NCBI RefSeq assembly: GCF_003208215.1
Contig: NZ_QKLW01000001.1
Span: 496,001 to 560,000, forward strand
Length of the DNA: 64,000 nucleotides
Origin: Marinomonas alcarazii
Lineage (GTDB): Bacteria > Pseudomonadota > Gammaproteobacteria > Pseudomonadales > Marinomonadaceae
Reading direction: 5' to 3'
Shown: positions 34,986 through 45,873 of the stretch, piece after piece
Layout: each line of letters starts with the position of its first letter
Numbering within the stretch: the stretch's first letter is position 1
The notes under the pieces: model-generated
The model's input: the letters and a program-made list of their open reading frames with translations, nothing else
Database searches by the model: none
Told to the model about the DNA's origin: nothing
Made by a program: the position numbers and the translations under genes

Positions 34986-35231
34986 ATGTCAAAAGGGCAA
35001 TCATTACAAGACCCTTATCTAAATATTCTACGTAAAGAAAGAGTGCCAGTATCTATCTTTCTTGTAAATGGAATTAAACTTCAAGGTCAAATCGAATCAT
35101 TCGATCAGTTTGTGATTCTATTGAAAAATACTGTTAGCCAAATGGTTTACAAACATGCCATTTCTACAGTTGTACCTTCCCGTACAATTCGCGTTCCGTC
35201 TCCTGATCAGCCGGAAGATGAAGCTGAATAG
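34986..35231 (+). CDS. hfq: RNA chaperone Hfq
   Basis: An 81-residue Sm-like hexamer subunit that pairs small RNAs with mRNAs. [20 protein letters not shown] and [19 protein letters not shown] form Sm1, [12 protein letters not shown] is Sm2. The start at 34986 has AAGGAGA seven bases ahead; the in-frame ATG at 34968 lies before that site and is not used. The acidic C-terminal tail is short. Confidence 0.96.
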   Translation: MSKGQSLQDPYLNILRKERVPVSIFLVNGIKLQGQIESFDQFVILLKNTVSQMVYKHAISTVVPSRTIRVPSPDQPEDEAE

Positions 35232-35266
35232 TTTGTCTGTAACAAGGCGAACAGAGGAATACTAGA

Positions 35267-36556
35267 TTGTTTTTTGAACGTCCAGATAGTGGTGAAATAG
35301 CTGTATTGGTTCATATAGATTTTCATGAGCAAAATGAGTCTTATGGGCCGGAAGAGTTTGTGGAGCTTGCTATTTCTGCTGGCGCCGATCCTGTTGCTGT
35401 TGTATCAGGGTCGCGTCAGCGTCCTGATGCCCGGTACTTTATTGGCACCGGTAAACTAGCAGAAATAAAAGACATTGTTGATCGAGAAGAAGCTCAAGTG
35501 GTTCTTTTCGATCATGCTTTGTCTCCTTCCCAAGAGCGTAACTTAGAAAGTGTATTGCAGTGTCGTGTGCTTGATCGCACAGGACTGATACTTGATATAT
35601 TTGCGCAGCGTGCACGTACCCATGAGGGTAAATTGCAGGTTGAGCTAGCGCAGTTGCAGCACATGTCTACTCGTCTTATTCGTGGTTGGACGCACTTAGA
35701 GCGCCAGAAGGGCGGTATAGGTATGCGTGGTCCAGGTGAAACTCAGCTTGAGACTGACCGTCGATTATTAAGAGAGCGCATTAAAGCGATTCAAAAGAGA
35801 TTGGCGAAAGTGGGGTCTCAGCGAGATCAAAACCGCCGATCCCGTGATCGATCTTCAGTGCCAACGGTCTCGCTGGTTGGTTATACCAACGCAGGTAAGT
35901 CAACCTTGTTTAATCGGGCGACGGGGTCAGAGGTTTATGCGGCTGATCAGTTGTTTGCCACATTGGATCCGACACTGCGTCGTTTAGATATTGAGCAGGT
36001 TGGTTCGATTGTCTTGGCTGATACGGTTGGTTTCATCCGTCAGTTGCCGCACCGATTAATTAAAGCGTTTCAGGCGACATTGAAAGAGTCTTCAGAGGCT
36101 GATTTGCTTTTGCATGTTGTTGATGCTGCCGATATTTCTCGCGAAGAGAATATGAAGCATGTGGATTCTGTGCTAGAAGAGATTGGTGCTAATGAAGTGC
36201 CAACGCTTAAGGTGTTTAATAAAATAGATGCTTTGCCTACCGCAGAACCTCGAATAGATCGTGATTCGGACGGGAACCCTTTAAGAGTTTGGTTGTCTGC
36301 TCGTGATGGTCAAGGTATTGATTTGCTTAAGCAGGCAATTGCAGAGCTTTTAGCGGAAGACGTTTTTAATGAAACTCTTTACTTGTCGAACAAGTATGGT
36401 CGATTAAGAGCTATGCTGTTTGAGCATGGGGCAGTGAAATCGGAGCGCTTTGATGAGATGGGCCGATTTGTCCTTGATGTTAAGTTGCCTAAAAAAGATT
36501 ATTTGCAAATTTTGGCTCGCGCTGGCATGTCTGAGGATCAGATTGAAGCTGTGTAA
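35267..36556 (+). CDS. hflX: GTPase HflX
   Basis: A 429-residue ribosome-associated GTPase that splits stalled or heat-damaged ribosomes. The N-terminal HflX domain is followed by the GTPase domain with GYTNAGKSTLFN (G1), DTVGFI (G3) and FNKIDAL (G4). It starts with TTG at 35267; AGAGGA about nine bases upstream supports this rare start, and the sequence FFERPDSGE from there is the conserved N terminus. Confidence 0.93.
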   Translation: MFFERPDSGEIAVLVHIDFHEQNESYGPEEFVELAISAGADPVAVVSGSRQRPDARYFIGTGKLAEIKDIVDREEAQVVLFDHALSPSQERNLESVLQCRVLDRTGLILDIFAQRARTHEGKLQVELAQLQHMSTRLIRGWTHLERQKGGIGMRGPGETQLETDRRLLRERIKAIQKRLAKVGSQRDQNRRSRDRSSVPTVSLVGYTNAGKSTLFNRATGSEVYAADQLFATLDPTLRRLDIEQVGSIVLADTVGFIRQLPHRLIKAFQATLKESSEADLLLHVVDAADISREENMKHVDSVLEEIGANEVPTLKVFNKIDALPTAEPRIDRDSDGNPLRVWLSARDGQGIDLLKQAIAELLAEDVFNETLYLSNKYGRLRAMLFEHGAVKSERFDEMGRFVLDVKLPKKDYLQILARAGMSEDQIEAV

Positions 36557-36595
36557 GCTGTCAGGATTATCATTAAAATAAAGTGGAGATGTAGT

Positions 36596-37840
36596 ATGGC
36601 CTGGAATGAACCGGGTAATAACGACAATGACCCATGGAATCCAGATAAAAACCGTAATAATGGTGCTGGACGCCCAGATGGAGATCGTGAAAAGGAAACC
36701 AACAATGACCCATGGGGCCGCAAGCCTAGTGGGAATGAACAAGGTCCTCCAGATTTGGATGAGGCTTTCCAGAAATTGATGGGGATGCTAGGCGTTAAAA
36801 AGTCCCGTAAATCTGGTGGTTCTAATGGTGGTGGCTCTAATTTTTCGGGCAAAATCGGTGGTGGTTTAATCGCTATTGCGCTGATTGCTCTGCTTGCTCT
36901 TTGGGCAGCTACGGGCATTTACCAAGTGGATCAGCAAGAACGAGGCGTAGTGCTTCGTCTAGGTAAATATCACTCTACAGTTATGCCAGGTCTGCATTGG
37001 AATCCTCCGATGATTGATACTGTTAGTAAGGTTAATGTGACGAAAGTTCGTTCCCATGACCATAAAGCACTTATGTTGACGGTGGATGATGCCATTGTTG
37101 AGGTTGGTGTTTCTGTTCAGTATTCGGTTCAAGATCCAAAGAACTTTTTGCTGAATGTTCGTAATCCTGAAGAGTCTTTGGCTCAGGCAACAGAAAGTGC
37201 TTTGCGCCATGTTGTGGGTAGCTCTGAAATGGATCAAATCTTAACGGAAGGTCGTGAGTTGTTAGCGTCAGAGGTTAAGGCTCGTATCCAAGACTACAGC
37301 AATGCTTATGGTACTGGTGTTTTGATTTCGAAAGTTAACGTTGAAAATACGCAAGCACCAACTCAGGTGCAGGAAGCGTTTGATGACGTTATTAAGGCGA
37401 AAGAAGATGAGCTAAGAGTCCGTAATGAAGCGGAGTCTTACGCAAATGGTATTATTCCTGAAGCACGTGGTCGTGCGCAGCGTATCAGAGAGGAAGCTGA
37501 AGCTTACCGTTCTGAGATTGTTGCTCGAGCAAGTGGTCAGGCTGATCGTTTTGATAGACTGTATCGAGAATATACGAAAGCGCCAGACGTTACTCGTCGC
37601 CGTTTGTATATTGAGACAATGGAATCCGTCTATAAAGATGTGAATAAGGTTGTTGTGGATACTGAAGGTGGAAATAACATGATGTATTTGCCTTTGGATC
37701 AGTTAATGAAGCAGCGTGCAGAGTCGTCTAAGGGGTCTGGGTCTTTGAATTCTAGCAATGTTGGAATGTTGACTGACCAAGTTCTTGAAGAGATTCGTAA
37801 ACGTCAAAGTGCAACAATTCGTAGAGAGGGCAGAAACTAA
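36596..37840 (+). CDS. hflK: FtsH modulator HflK
   Basis: A 414-residue SPFH-domain membrane protein. A glycine, asparagine and proline-rich cytoplasmic tail (1-80) precedes one membrane helix (about 85-105) and a periplasmic band-7 domain (ERGVVLRLGKYHSTVMPGLHWNPP). With HflC it forms a cage around FtsH and tempers its proteolysis. Its stop overlaps the hflC start by one base (TAATG). Confidence 0.94.
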   Translation: MAWNEPGNNDNDPWNPDKNRNNGAGRPDGDREKETNNDPWGRKPSGNEQGPPDLDEAFQKLMGMLGVKKSRKSGGSNGGGSNFSGKIGGGLIAIALIALLALWAATGIYQVDQQERGVVLRLGKYHSTVMPGLHWNPPMIDTVSKVNVTKVRSHDHKALMLTVDDAIVEVGVSVQYSVQDPKNFLLNVRNPEESLAQATESALRHVVGSSEMDQILTEGRELLASEVKARIQDYSNAYGTGVLISKVNVENTQAPTQVQEAFDDVIKAKEDELRVRNEAESYANGIIPEARGRAQRIREEAEAYRSEIVARASGQADRFDRLYREYTKAPDVTRRRLYIETMESVYKDVNKVVVDTEGGNNMMYLPLDQLMKQRAESSKGSGSLNSSNVGMLTDQVLEEIRKRQSATIRREGRN

Positions 37841-38721
37841 TGAGAGGCTTTTCTTTTTCCGTTTTATTTGTTGCTCTTCTCGGTGTGCTAGTTGCTTCAC
37901 AAACACTTTTTGTGGTGAGTGAAACAGAGCGTGCGGTTGTTCTTAAGTTTGGTGAAATTGTTCAGGATGATGTTCAGCCTGGCCTTCACTTTAAGCTTCC
38001 GATTATGAACGAAGTCAAAAAGTTTGATGCTCGAATTTTGACAATGGACTCTCGTCCTCAGCGTTACTTAACGCTAGAGAAGAAGGCTGTTGTTGTGGAT
38101 TCTTACGTCAAATGGAAGATAGACTCTGTAGCTAAGTATTACCAAGCAACGTCTGGTGATGAGTTTGTGGCGAACCGCGTTTTGTCTTCTCGTGTTGATA
38201 CGGGACTTCGAAATAAATTCGGTGAGCGTACTATGCACGAAGTTGTTTCTGGTGAACGTGACCAGTTGATGACAGGTTTGCGTGATGAGCTAAATCAGGT
38301 TGCTCAAAATGAATTGGGTATCTCAATTGTTGATATCCGAGTTAAGCGAATTGATTTACCGCCAGATGTTAGTGAGTCTGTTTATCAGCGAATGAGAACT
38401 GAGCGTGAGCGTGAAGCTCGTGATCACAGATCGAAAGGTTTGGAGTTGGCTGAAGGTATTCGAGCAGATGCAGATCGTCAACAAGTCGTTTTAGAAGCAG
38501 AAGCACAGCGTGATGCTGAAATGATTCGTGGTGATGGTGATGCTAAAGCAGCCGCTATTTACTCTAAAGTTTATAAGCAGGATCCTGAGTTTTACGAGTT
38601 TTATCGTAGCCTTCAGGCCTATCGTGAAAGCTTTAGTGGTAGCAATGATTTGTTCGTGCTTGAGCCTGATAGTGAATTCTTCAAATATTTGAATAGCTCT
38701 ACTAGCAGTGGTTCTAAATAG
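37840..38721 (+). CDS. hflC: FtsH modulator HflC
   Basis: A 293-residue partner of HflK with an N-terminal membrane helix (residues 5-25) and an SPFH domain (ERAVVLKFGEIVQDDVQPGLHFK), then a long alanine and glutamate-rich coiled-coil helix. It is somewhat shorter than the E. coli protein, mainly in the helical part. Translation is coupled to hflK. A terminator follows. Confidence 0.94.
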   Translation: MRGFSFSVLFVALLGVLVASQTLFVVSETERAVVLKFGEIVQDDVQPGLHFKLPIMNEVKKFDARILTMDSRPQRYLTLEKKAVVVDSYVKWKIDSVAKYYQATSGDEFVANRVLSSRVDTGLRNKFGERTMHEVVSGERDQLMTGLRDELNQVAQNELGISIVDIRVKRIDLPPDVSESVYQRMRTEREREARDHRSKGLELAEGIRADADRQQVVLEAEAQRDAEMIRGDGDAKAAAIYSKVYKQDPEFYEFYRSLQAYRESFSGSNDLFVLEPDSEFFKYLNSSTSSGSK

Positions 38722-38790
38722 AGTAGATATTCATCAATAATCGTGCATGAGACCTATTTGTTAAAATGGGAAACATGGTACTATTACACA

Positions 38791-38814
38791 AACCGGGCCA
38801 AGCCCGGTTTTTTA
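38791..38814 (+). terminator. Intrinsic terminator after hflC
   Basis: AACCGGGC and GCCCGGTT around CAA, followed by a T-run, 70 bases after the hflC stop codon. It separates the hfq-hflC unit from the next genes. Confidence 0.88.
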
Positions 38815-38836
38815 ATGGTCAAAATAAAGAGAATCT

Positions 38837-39034
38837 ATGCAGGAATTGTTGCAGTCGCTGCTGGTTGGCGTCAGCCTTTTATTGATCGCTGAGGGCTTTT
38901 TGCCGTTTTTAGTTCCGAATGTTTGGCGGGAGATAATGGTGAAAGCTATCGCGAGCTCAGATTTAAATTTACGTATTCTGGGCGCGGTTAGTATGTTTCT
39001 TGGATTAATGCTTCTTTTGCTGACTCGAAGCTAA
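38837..39034 (+). CDS. DUF2065 small membrane protein (YjeT-like)
   Basis: A 65-residue protein with two hydrophobic helices (about 4-25 and 43-62) and the family ends AEGFLPFLVPNVWREIM and GAVSMFLGLMLLLL. Found between hflC and hisZ/purA in many gammaproteobacteria. Function unknown; it ends 12 bases before hisZ, so it is probably cotranscribed with it. Confidence 0.85.
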   Translation: MQELLQSLLVGVSLLLIAEGFLPFLVPNVWREIMVKAIASSDLNLRILGAVSMFLGLMLLLLTRS

Positions 39035-39046
39035 GAGGACAATTTA

Positions 39047-40225
39047 ATGACATTAGCAGATCGCTGGTTACTTCCTGAGGGCGTTGATGAAGCGTTGCCT
39101 GAACAGGCGGCTAAGATCGAGCACCTTAGAAGAACTCTGCTTAATCTCCATGAGAGCTGGGGATATCACTTAGTAATACCTCCTCTATTAGAGTATCTGG
39201 ATTCCCTTCTAACGGGAGCAGGCTCAGACCTAGAAATTGAAACCTTTAAAGTAATTGATCAGTTGTCAGGTCGACTTTTAGGTATTCGTGCCGATTTTAC
39301 ATCCCAAGTTGCTCGTATTGATGCTCATTGTCTTAAAGATGATGGGGTGCAACGTTTGAGTTATTGCGGCAGTGTTTTAAGAACCATGCCGGCTGGCCTA
39401 GATGGCACACGTAGCCCTATACAATTAGGGGCAGAAATTTATGGTCATGGCGGCGTAGAAAGTGATGTTGAGGTTTTATCCTTGATGTTGCAAACCTTAT
39501 CTACAGCCGGTTTGTCTAATCTTGTTCTTGATCTTGGGCATGTTGATGTGGTGAGTGGCGTTCTTGCTGCTTGCGATCTTAATGCAGATCAAGAAAGTAA
39601 GTTGATTGAATTATATAAGGCAAAAGATTTGCCTGAACTTGACCGCTACGTGGAAAGTCTTGATGGCTTGAGTGCAGACCAGCAGCAGTGGTTAGTTGGT
39701 TTGCCGCGTTTGTGTGGTGGCAAAGAGGTATTGAAACGTGCGATGGATTTGTTGGGGAATGTGAATGAATCTATTCGTGAGGCCATTGTTTTGCTTCAAA
39801 AAGTGAGTGATTCAATTTGTCAGCGTTTTCCTAATGTAGGTCTTCATTTCGATCTAAGCGATTTGGTTTCCTATAGCTACCATACTGGTGTTGTTTTTGC
39901 GGCTTATGTTCCTGGTCATGGTAATGCCATTGCTCGAGGCGGACGCTATAACAATATTGGACAAGTGTTTGGTCGTTCACGCCCAGCTACGGGTTTTAGT
40001 ACGGATGTGAAAGCCTTGGTTGCTTTAACTGATGTTGTGGTGAATAAGCCAAAAACGGTTCTGTCGCCAATTTGCTCAAGCGATGCGCTTTGGCAGAAAG
40101 CAAACTCCTTACGAAGTGAAGGGTATCGAGTGATAGAGGTCTTGGATGATGTCTACGCTGGAGATGCGGACTTTAAGTTGGAATTTGTTGATGAGACTTG
40201 GCAGTTGATGCCGATTCAGAGCTAG
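39047..40225 (+). CDS. hisZ: ATP phosphoribosyltransferase regulatory subunit
   Basis: A 392-residue paralogue of histidyl-tRNA synthetase that lacks tRNA charging and activates the short-form HisG in the first step of histidine synthesis. The class II core is visible (PPLLEYLDSLLTGAG, FTSQVARIDAH, GHGNAIARGGRYNNIGQVFG), but there is no anticodon-binding domain. It lies 38 bases before purA, the usual gammaproteobacterial arrangement. Confidence 0.92.
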   Translation: MTLADRWLLPEGVDEALPEQAAKIEHLRRTLLNLHESWGYHLVIPPLLEYLDSLLTGAGSDLEIETFKVIDQLSGRLLGIRADFTSQVARIDAHCLKDDGVQRLSYCGSVLRTMPAGLDGTRSPIQLGAEIYGHGGVESDVEVLSLMLQTLSTAGLSNLVLDLGHVDVVSGVLAACDLNADQESKLIELYKAKDLPELDRYVESLDGLSADQQQWLVGLPRLCGGKEVLKRAMDLLGNVNESIREAIVLLQKVSDSICQRFPNVGLHFDLSDLVSYSYHTGVVFAAYVPGHGNAIARGGRYNNIGQVFGRSRPATGFSTDVKALVALTDVVVNKPKTVLSPICSSDALWQKANSLRSEGYRVIEVLDDVYAGDADFKLEFVDETWQLMPIQS

Positions 40226-40248
40226 AATTTTCTTTAAGAACTATCTAA

Positions 40249-41562
<1,314 letters not shown>

Positions 41563-41586
41563 TTTGATTTGTTTAATGGGGTGATT

Positions 41587-41615
41587 AAAAAGCTGCTTTT
41601 TTAGCGGCTTTTTTT
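41587..41615 (+). terminator. Terminator after purA
   Basis: AAAAAGCTGC and GCGGCTTTTT pair with one wobble around a 7-base loop and run into T, 24 bases after the purA stop codon. Confidence 0.75.
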
Positions 41616-41767
41616 GTATTTTTAACTCGCTAAGTTCATCTTATTAGCATTCTTTGTAAATAGAGTGAAAAGAGGGGGCGGTGTTTGTTGGGGGCTGATG
41701 TAATATTTACAATTGAAATTAGGGCAGCGTATTTGCTGTTTGAATAGTAAAATGAAGAGGAATATTT

Positions 41768-42466
41768 ATGGTTAAGTTATTGCTTGCTGATGATGATGCT
41801 CGTTTATCGGATTTGATTAAAGAGTACTTTGATGGTGAGGGTTATGATGTCACTCATGCTTGGAATGGCAGAGAGGCGTTGGAGCTTATGGCTGTGAATA
41901 TGCCGGATATTGTTATTCTTGATGTTATGATGCCTGAGTTAGATGGGTTTGAAACGTTAAAGCAAATCCGTAATAAGAGTGCGGTGCCGGTTATTATGTT
42001 GACTGCCAAGGGTGATGATATTGATCGTATTCTTGGTTTGGAAATGGGTGCGGATGATTATTTGTCTAAGCCGTTTAACCCGCGTGAGTTGCTAGCACGT
42101 ATCAAGGCTATTATGCGTCGTGCAAGCCAAGAACGTGAAGATGATCCTACTGCTGACATTGAGCTTTCTGGTGTGTTGCTACGTCGTAAGGATCGTACGG
42201 TTTATTTGAATGGTGAGTTGGTTGAGTTGACGACGTCTGAATATACACTGCTTGAGTGTATGTTAATGGCGCCAGGTCAGGTGTTGACTAAGCAGGAGCT
42301 TTCAGAAAAAGCTTTAGGTCGTAAATTAACTATGTATGATCGCAGTTTAGATATGCATATTAGTAATTTGCGTAAAAAAATTGGTAATTTAGAAAATGGT
42401 GATCCTCGGATTAAAACAGTACGAGGTGTTGGTTATATATTTGTATCGAATGAGCAAGGTGCTTAG
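41768..42466 (+). CDS. cpxR: CpxR-like OmpR-family response regulator
   Basis: A 232-residue regulator: receiver domain (1-120) with acidic pocket ADDDARL, phosphoacceptor D52 in ILDVMMPE and MLTAKGDD, then a winged helix (about 130-228). The segment LSEKALGRKLTMYDRSLDMHISNLRKKIG closely matches CpxR. It would bind promoters of envelope-stress genes. The kinase follows six bases later, so the pair is an operon. Assignment to Cpx is by sequence likeness. Confidence 0.85.
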   Translation: MVKLLLADDDARLSDLIKEYFDGEGYDVTHAWNGREALELMAVNMPDIVILDVMMPELDGFETLKQIRNKSAVPVIMLTAKGDDIDRILGLEMGADDYLSKPFNPRELLARIKAIMRRASQEREDDPTADIELSGVLLRRKDRTVYLNGELVELTTSEYTLLECMLMAPGQVLTKQELSEKALGRKLTMYDRSLDMHISNLRKKIGNLENGDPRIKTVRGVGYIFVSNEQGA

Positions 42467-42472
42467 TTTTTC

Positions 42473-43780
42473 ATGAAAAATACTTTTCTGCGCGTGTTTT
42501 TGGTTGTACTGCTGTCAAACATTGTTGTTGTCAGTATTGGTCTAGGGATGGTCCAATTTATTCAAAAACGCAATCAGGTATCAGCTGACTTGCTCGGAGA
42601 TGTGGGTGTTCAGTTGGTGGCTGGGTATGAAAAGTTCGGTATAGACTCCTTGCAAGAGGAAACCGAAAAAGCTGAGAAGCGGCTGTCTGGTACGATTTAT
42701 TTATATCAGGAAAATGGTCGTCCTCTATTAAAGCCATTGCCTCGTAACTTTAGGGAGCAAAACACGCCTGATGCAACAGGTCGTCCTTCGGCGGACTTTT
42801 TGCACAGCCAGTTTATTCAGGTGATAGGTGGGAATAATGTCCAGTATTTGCTGATATTTAAACCAAACCCTGAAATTAACTCGCTTGCACCAGAGGCTGT
42901 GGTTGGATTTTCATTGTTAGGCTTGTTGGTTTCGAGTGGTGTGTTGGCTTATTGGTTATTAGGTCCTTTGCTTAAGTTGCAGCGAGTTGCTCGCTCATTT
43001 GGTCAAGGGGATATGACGGCAAGGGTCGAGAATAAGTTGGCTCGACGGAGTGATGCTGTTGGTAAGTTGGCGCGTGAGTTTAATGAAATGGCGGTGCGAA
43101 TTGAGACGCTCTTATCCTCTAAAGAGCGCTTGATGCGTGATGTGTCTCATGAACTTAGAACGCCATTGGCTCGAATTGAAGTGGCTTTGACCATCGCTGA
43201 GGATAAATATGGTTTAGAAGCTCAAAAAGGCTATTTATCTAGGATTCGCACGGAACTGCATGAGCTGGATGAATTGATTGGTCAGGTTCTTACGTTGAGT
43301 CGACTTGAGGCGGCTTCTTTGATCAAAGAAGAAATGAATCTACGTCAGTGGCTCGATGACATTGTGGCTGATGTTAGTTTTGAGAGTCAGCTTAAAGGAA
43401 TTACTGTTACGCGATTGGGGCGAGCGCCTAAAACCATATTGGGTGATCCGCTTCAGTTACGACATGCTATTGAAAACGTGCTTCGTAATGCCTGCTTTTA
43501 TGCAGGGTGTGGTGGTGTGATCGAGGTCGAAACGAGTGAAAAGGCTGGGATGGCTTACATATATGTACGCGATAACGGCCCCGGTGTATCTGATGATAAA
43601 TTAGAGAAGATTTTCCATGCCTTTTATCGATCCTCTGAAGCGCGAGAGGCTAATAGCGGTGGCTTTGGTGTTGGGCTTACTATATCTCAGCGAATAATTC
43701 GGGCTCATAAAGGGCAGATAACGGCAAAAAACCGAGAAGAAGGTGGCTTGGAGGTGTGTTTTCAGTTGCCTGTTGCTTAA
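42473..43780 (+). CDS. cpxA: CpxA-like sensor histidine kinase
   Basis: A 435-residue membrane kinase. Two helices (about 7-28 and 143-163) frame a periplasmic sensor of about 115 residues, followed by HAMP (165-217), HisKA with H226 in RDVSHELRTPLARIE, and an ATPase domain with DNGPGV and GGFGVGL. It would sense envelope stress and phosphorylate the regulator encoded just upstream. Its sensor is shorter than in E. coli CpxA. Confidence 0.85.
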   Translation: MKNTFLRVFLVVLLSNIVVVSIGLGMVQFIQKRNQVSADLLGDVGVQLVAGYEKFGIDSLQEETEKAEKRLSGTIYLYQENGRPLLKPLPRNFREQNTPDATGRPSADFLHSQFIQVIGGNNVQYLLIFKPNPEINSLAPEAVVGFSLLGLLVSSGVLAYWLLGPLLKLQRVARSFGQGDMTARVENKLARRSDAVGKLAREFNEMAVRIETLLSSKERLMRDVSHELRTPLARIEVALTIAEDKYGLEAQKGYLSRIRTELHELDELIGQVLTLSRLEAASLIKEEMNLRQWLDDIVADVSFESQLKGITVTRLGRAPKTILGDPLQLRHAIENVLRNACFYAGCGGVIEVETSEKAGMAYIYVRDNGPGVSDDKLEKIFHAFYRSSEAREANSGGFGVGLTISQRIIRAHKGQITAKNREEGGLEVCFQLPVA

Positions 43781-43860
43781 TCTGTAATATTTTAAAATCG
43801 AATAAAATTTTCTGTTGGCAAGAAAGCGCTTGTTATTACCTGCGTAGATAAGTAATATGC

Positions 43861-44215
43861 GCGTCGCAAGTTGGCTAGGCAGTCGCCGCTCAATTTATTG
43901 GGGGGAGGAAAGTCCGGGCTTCGCAGGGTAAAGTGCCAGGTAACGCCTGGGGGGCGTGAGCCTACGGAAAGTGCAGCAGAAAATATACCGCCTAAGCAGT
44001 TTACTGCCGGTAAGGTTGAAATGGTGCGGTAAGAGCGCACCGCGCGACTGGCAACAGTTCGTGGCAAGGTAAACCCCACTTGAAGCAAGACCAAATAGGA
44101 ACTCTTTGGCGTGACCCGCGCTGAGTTCGGGTAGGTTGCTAAAGACGTGCAGTGATGTACGTATTAGATGAATGACTGTCCACGACAGAACCCGGCTTAT
44201 CGGCCAACTTGCACA
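43861..44215 (+). ncRNA. rnpB: RNase P RNA (class A)
   Basis: The catalytic RNA of RNase P. The ends GCAAGTTGGC (43866) and GCCAACTTGC (to 44212) form P1. GGGGAGGAAAGTCCGGGCT and the 3' ACAGAACCCGGCTTAT are the universal P4/CR regions, and GGTAAACCCCACTTG and AGCAAGACCAAATAGG are also conserved. It matures tRNA 5' ends, including the intron-containing one here. Ends are exact to a few bases. Confidence 0.95.
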
Positions 44216-44355
44216 TTTCCCTTCTTTTTTATTCCTTTGTCGCTTGAGCGATATTCTTTGTACACCTTTGCTTTTTTCGTAGATCTGCTTTCAAAAGAAG
44301 TTGTTGTTTTCCCTTTTATTTTTTTCGTGATTGTTCTTAAGCCTAGACTTTTGTG

Positions 44356-44379
44356 GCCGCCTTTTTTGGCGGCTTTTTT
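44356..44379 (+). terminator. Terminator downstream of rnpB
   Basis: GCCGCC-TTTTTT-GGCGGC followed by six T, about 140 bases after the RNA end and before the mraZ promoter. The stretch between holds no gene I can support. Confidence 0.85.
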
Positions 44380-44419
44380 GTGTCTGTCGTTTTTCTATTT
44401 TAATTATTATCGATATTTT

Positions 44420-44495
44420 TTTACTATTTTTCCAAAAAAGTGTTAAATTGTGGGATAAAGTGTCGATAAGTGGGATATGACAATGTTTCGTGGGA
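44420..44495 (+). promoter_or_regulatory. mraZ promoter with MraZ-box repeats
   Basis: TTTACT (44420-44425) and TTAAAT (44443-44448) with 17-base spacing. TGGGA then occurs at 44451, 44471 and 44491, with the weaker TGTCG at 44461: a 10-bp register like the TGGGN-N5 repeats bound by MraZ in other bacteria. The last copy lies inside the mraZ coding region. Autoregulation of the whole cluster by MraZ is likely. Confidence 0.7.
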
Positions 44496-44938
44496 TTCAT
44501 CAGGTAAGCGTTGATGTGAAGGGGCGAATGTCGCTCCCTGCACGCTTGCGCGATGATCTCGCCCAATATGACGATGATGGTGTCGTCGTTACCATTGATC
44601 CCGTGTCGAGATGCTTGTTGCTTTACCCCTTGTCAGAGTGGGAACAGATCCAGCAAAAGTTAGATAAGTTGCCAACTTTCCAGCCACAAGCGCGCCGTTT
44701 ACAGCGTCTTTTAGTTGGTCATGCGACTGATTTAGAAGTGGATAAAGCTGGGCGAATTTTGCTTCCTGCGCCACTGCGTGAATTTGCTCGACTGGATAAA
44801 AAGCTGACGATTCTTGGTCAAGGCAAAAAATTAGAAATTTGGAGCCAAGAAGAGTGGGAAGCACAACGAGAAGATTATTTGTCCCAAGATGCTCTTGGAG
44901 ACTTACAAACTGAAACCATGATGGATATTTCTTTATGA
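44477..44938 (+). CDS. mraZ: Transcriptional regulator MraZ
   Basis: A 153-residue protein made of two SpoVT-AbrB-like swapped-hairpin repeats, seen as VDVKGRMSLPARLR and VDKAGRILLPAPLRE. It binds its own promoter repeats and represses the dcw cluster. ATG at 44477 and 44483 (MFRGIHQV, the commonest family start) are both possible. It overlaps rsmH by four bases. Confidence 0.94.
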   Translation: MTMFRGIHQVSVDVKGRMSLPARLRDDLAQYDDDGVVVTIDPVSRCLLLYPLSEWEQIQQKLDKLPTFQPQARRLQRLLVGHATDLEVDKAGRILLPAPLREFARLDKKLTILGQGKKLEIWSQEEWEAQREDYLSQDALGDLQTETMMDISL

Positions 44939-45873
44939 CAAAGACGATGGCAGAACACATAAGCGTCATGCTTAATGAGTCCGTCGATATGCTCGTAACT
45001 GACACGAATGGCCTGTATGTAGACGGGACGTTTGGCCGTGGGGGGCATACTCGTTTGGTTTTAGACCGATTAGACAAAGGCCGATTGCTGGGATTTGACA
45101 AAGATCCTGTGGCAATAGGTTATGGCAAAGCATTAGAGCAAGAAGATTCACGCTTCTCTATTGTTCAAGACAGTTTCGCGAACATGGCTGAGCATATTTC
45201 AAGTGTGTTTGGTGTTGATAGAGTGGATGGCGTGATGATGGATTTGGGGGTTTCTTCTCCTCAAATTGACGATGCTGAACGTGGCTTTAGTTTTATGAAT
45301 GATGGCCCGCTTGATATGCGCATGAATCCAGATAAAGGCTTAAGTGCTGCTGAATGGATTGCTTCTGCTGGTGAAAAAGAAATGGCCGATGTGATGTATC
45401 AATATGGCGAAGAGCGATTCTCCCGTCGTATTGCGAAGGCGATTTGTGAGTACCGTGCACATACTCCAATCCTGACAACGCTTCAGCTTTCTAAAATTGT
45501 TGCTGAGGCTAACCCTGCTTGGGAAAAAGGCAAAAATCCAGCGACTAGAGCATTTCAGGGTATCCGAATTCATATCAATAATGAGTTAGGCGACTTGGAA
45601 GTAGGCTTAGATGCGGCGGCAGAAGCATTGAAAGTGGGTGGGCGCTTGGCGGTTATCAGTTTTCATTCTCTTGAAGATCGAATTGTTAAGCGCTTTATGA
45701 AGTTGAAATCAAAAGGGCCTGAGCTGCCAAGACATTTGCCTATTCGTAACGCACACCTCGACATTAAATTTAAGACGGTTGGTAAAGCGATTAAGCCTTC
45801 TCAATCAGAGGTGAGTGAAAATGTGCGCTCGCGTAGCGCTGTGTTACGAGTGTTGGAGCGAGTCAGTGATTAA
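44935..45873 (+). CDS. rsmH: 16S rRNA m4C1402 methyltransferase
   Basis: A 312-residue AdoMet-dependent enzyme methylating N4 of C1402 in 16S rRNA. EHISVMLNESVDML and YVDGTFGRGGHT form the N-terminal and AdoMet-binding motifs, MMDLGVSSPQID and VISFHSLEDRIVKRFM are further signatures. It overlaps both neighbours slightly. Confidence 0.95.
   Translation: MTKTMAEHISVMLNESVDMLVTDTNGLYVDGTFGRGGHTRLVLDRLDKGRLLGFDKDPVAIGYGKALEQEDSRFSIVQDSFANMAEHISSVFGVDRVDGVMMDLGVSSPQIDDAERGFSFMNDGPLDMRMNPDKGLSAAEWIASAGEKEMADVMYQYGEERFSRRIAKAICEYRAHTPILTTLQLSKIVAEANPAWEKGKNPATRAFQGIRIHINNELGDLEVGLDAAAEALKVGGRLAVISFHSLEDRIVKRFMKLKSKGPELPRHLPIRNAHLDIKFKTVGKAIKPSQSEVSENVRSRSAVLRVLERVSD

Noticed and set aside
45815-45865. 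Longer FtsL starting at the ATG at 45815
   Set aside because: The extra residues (MKMCARVALCYECW) overlap rsmH deeply and are unlike FtsL; the GTG at 45866 has a good ribosome site.
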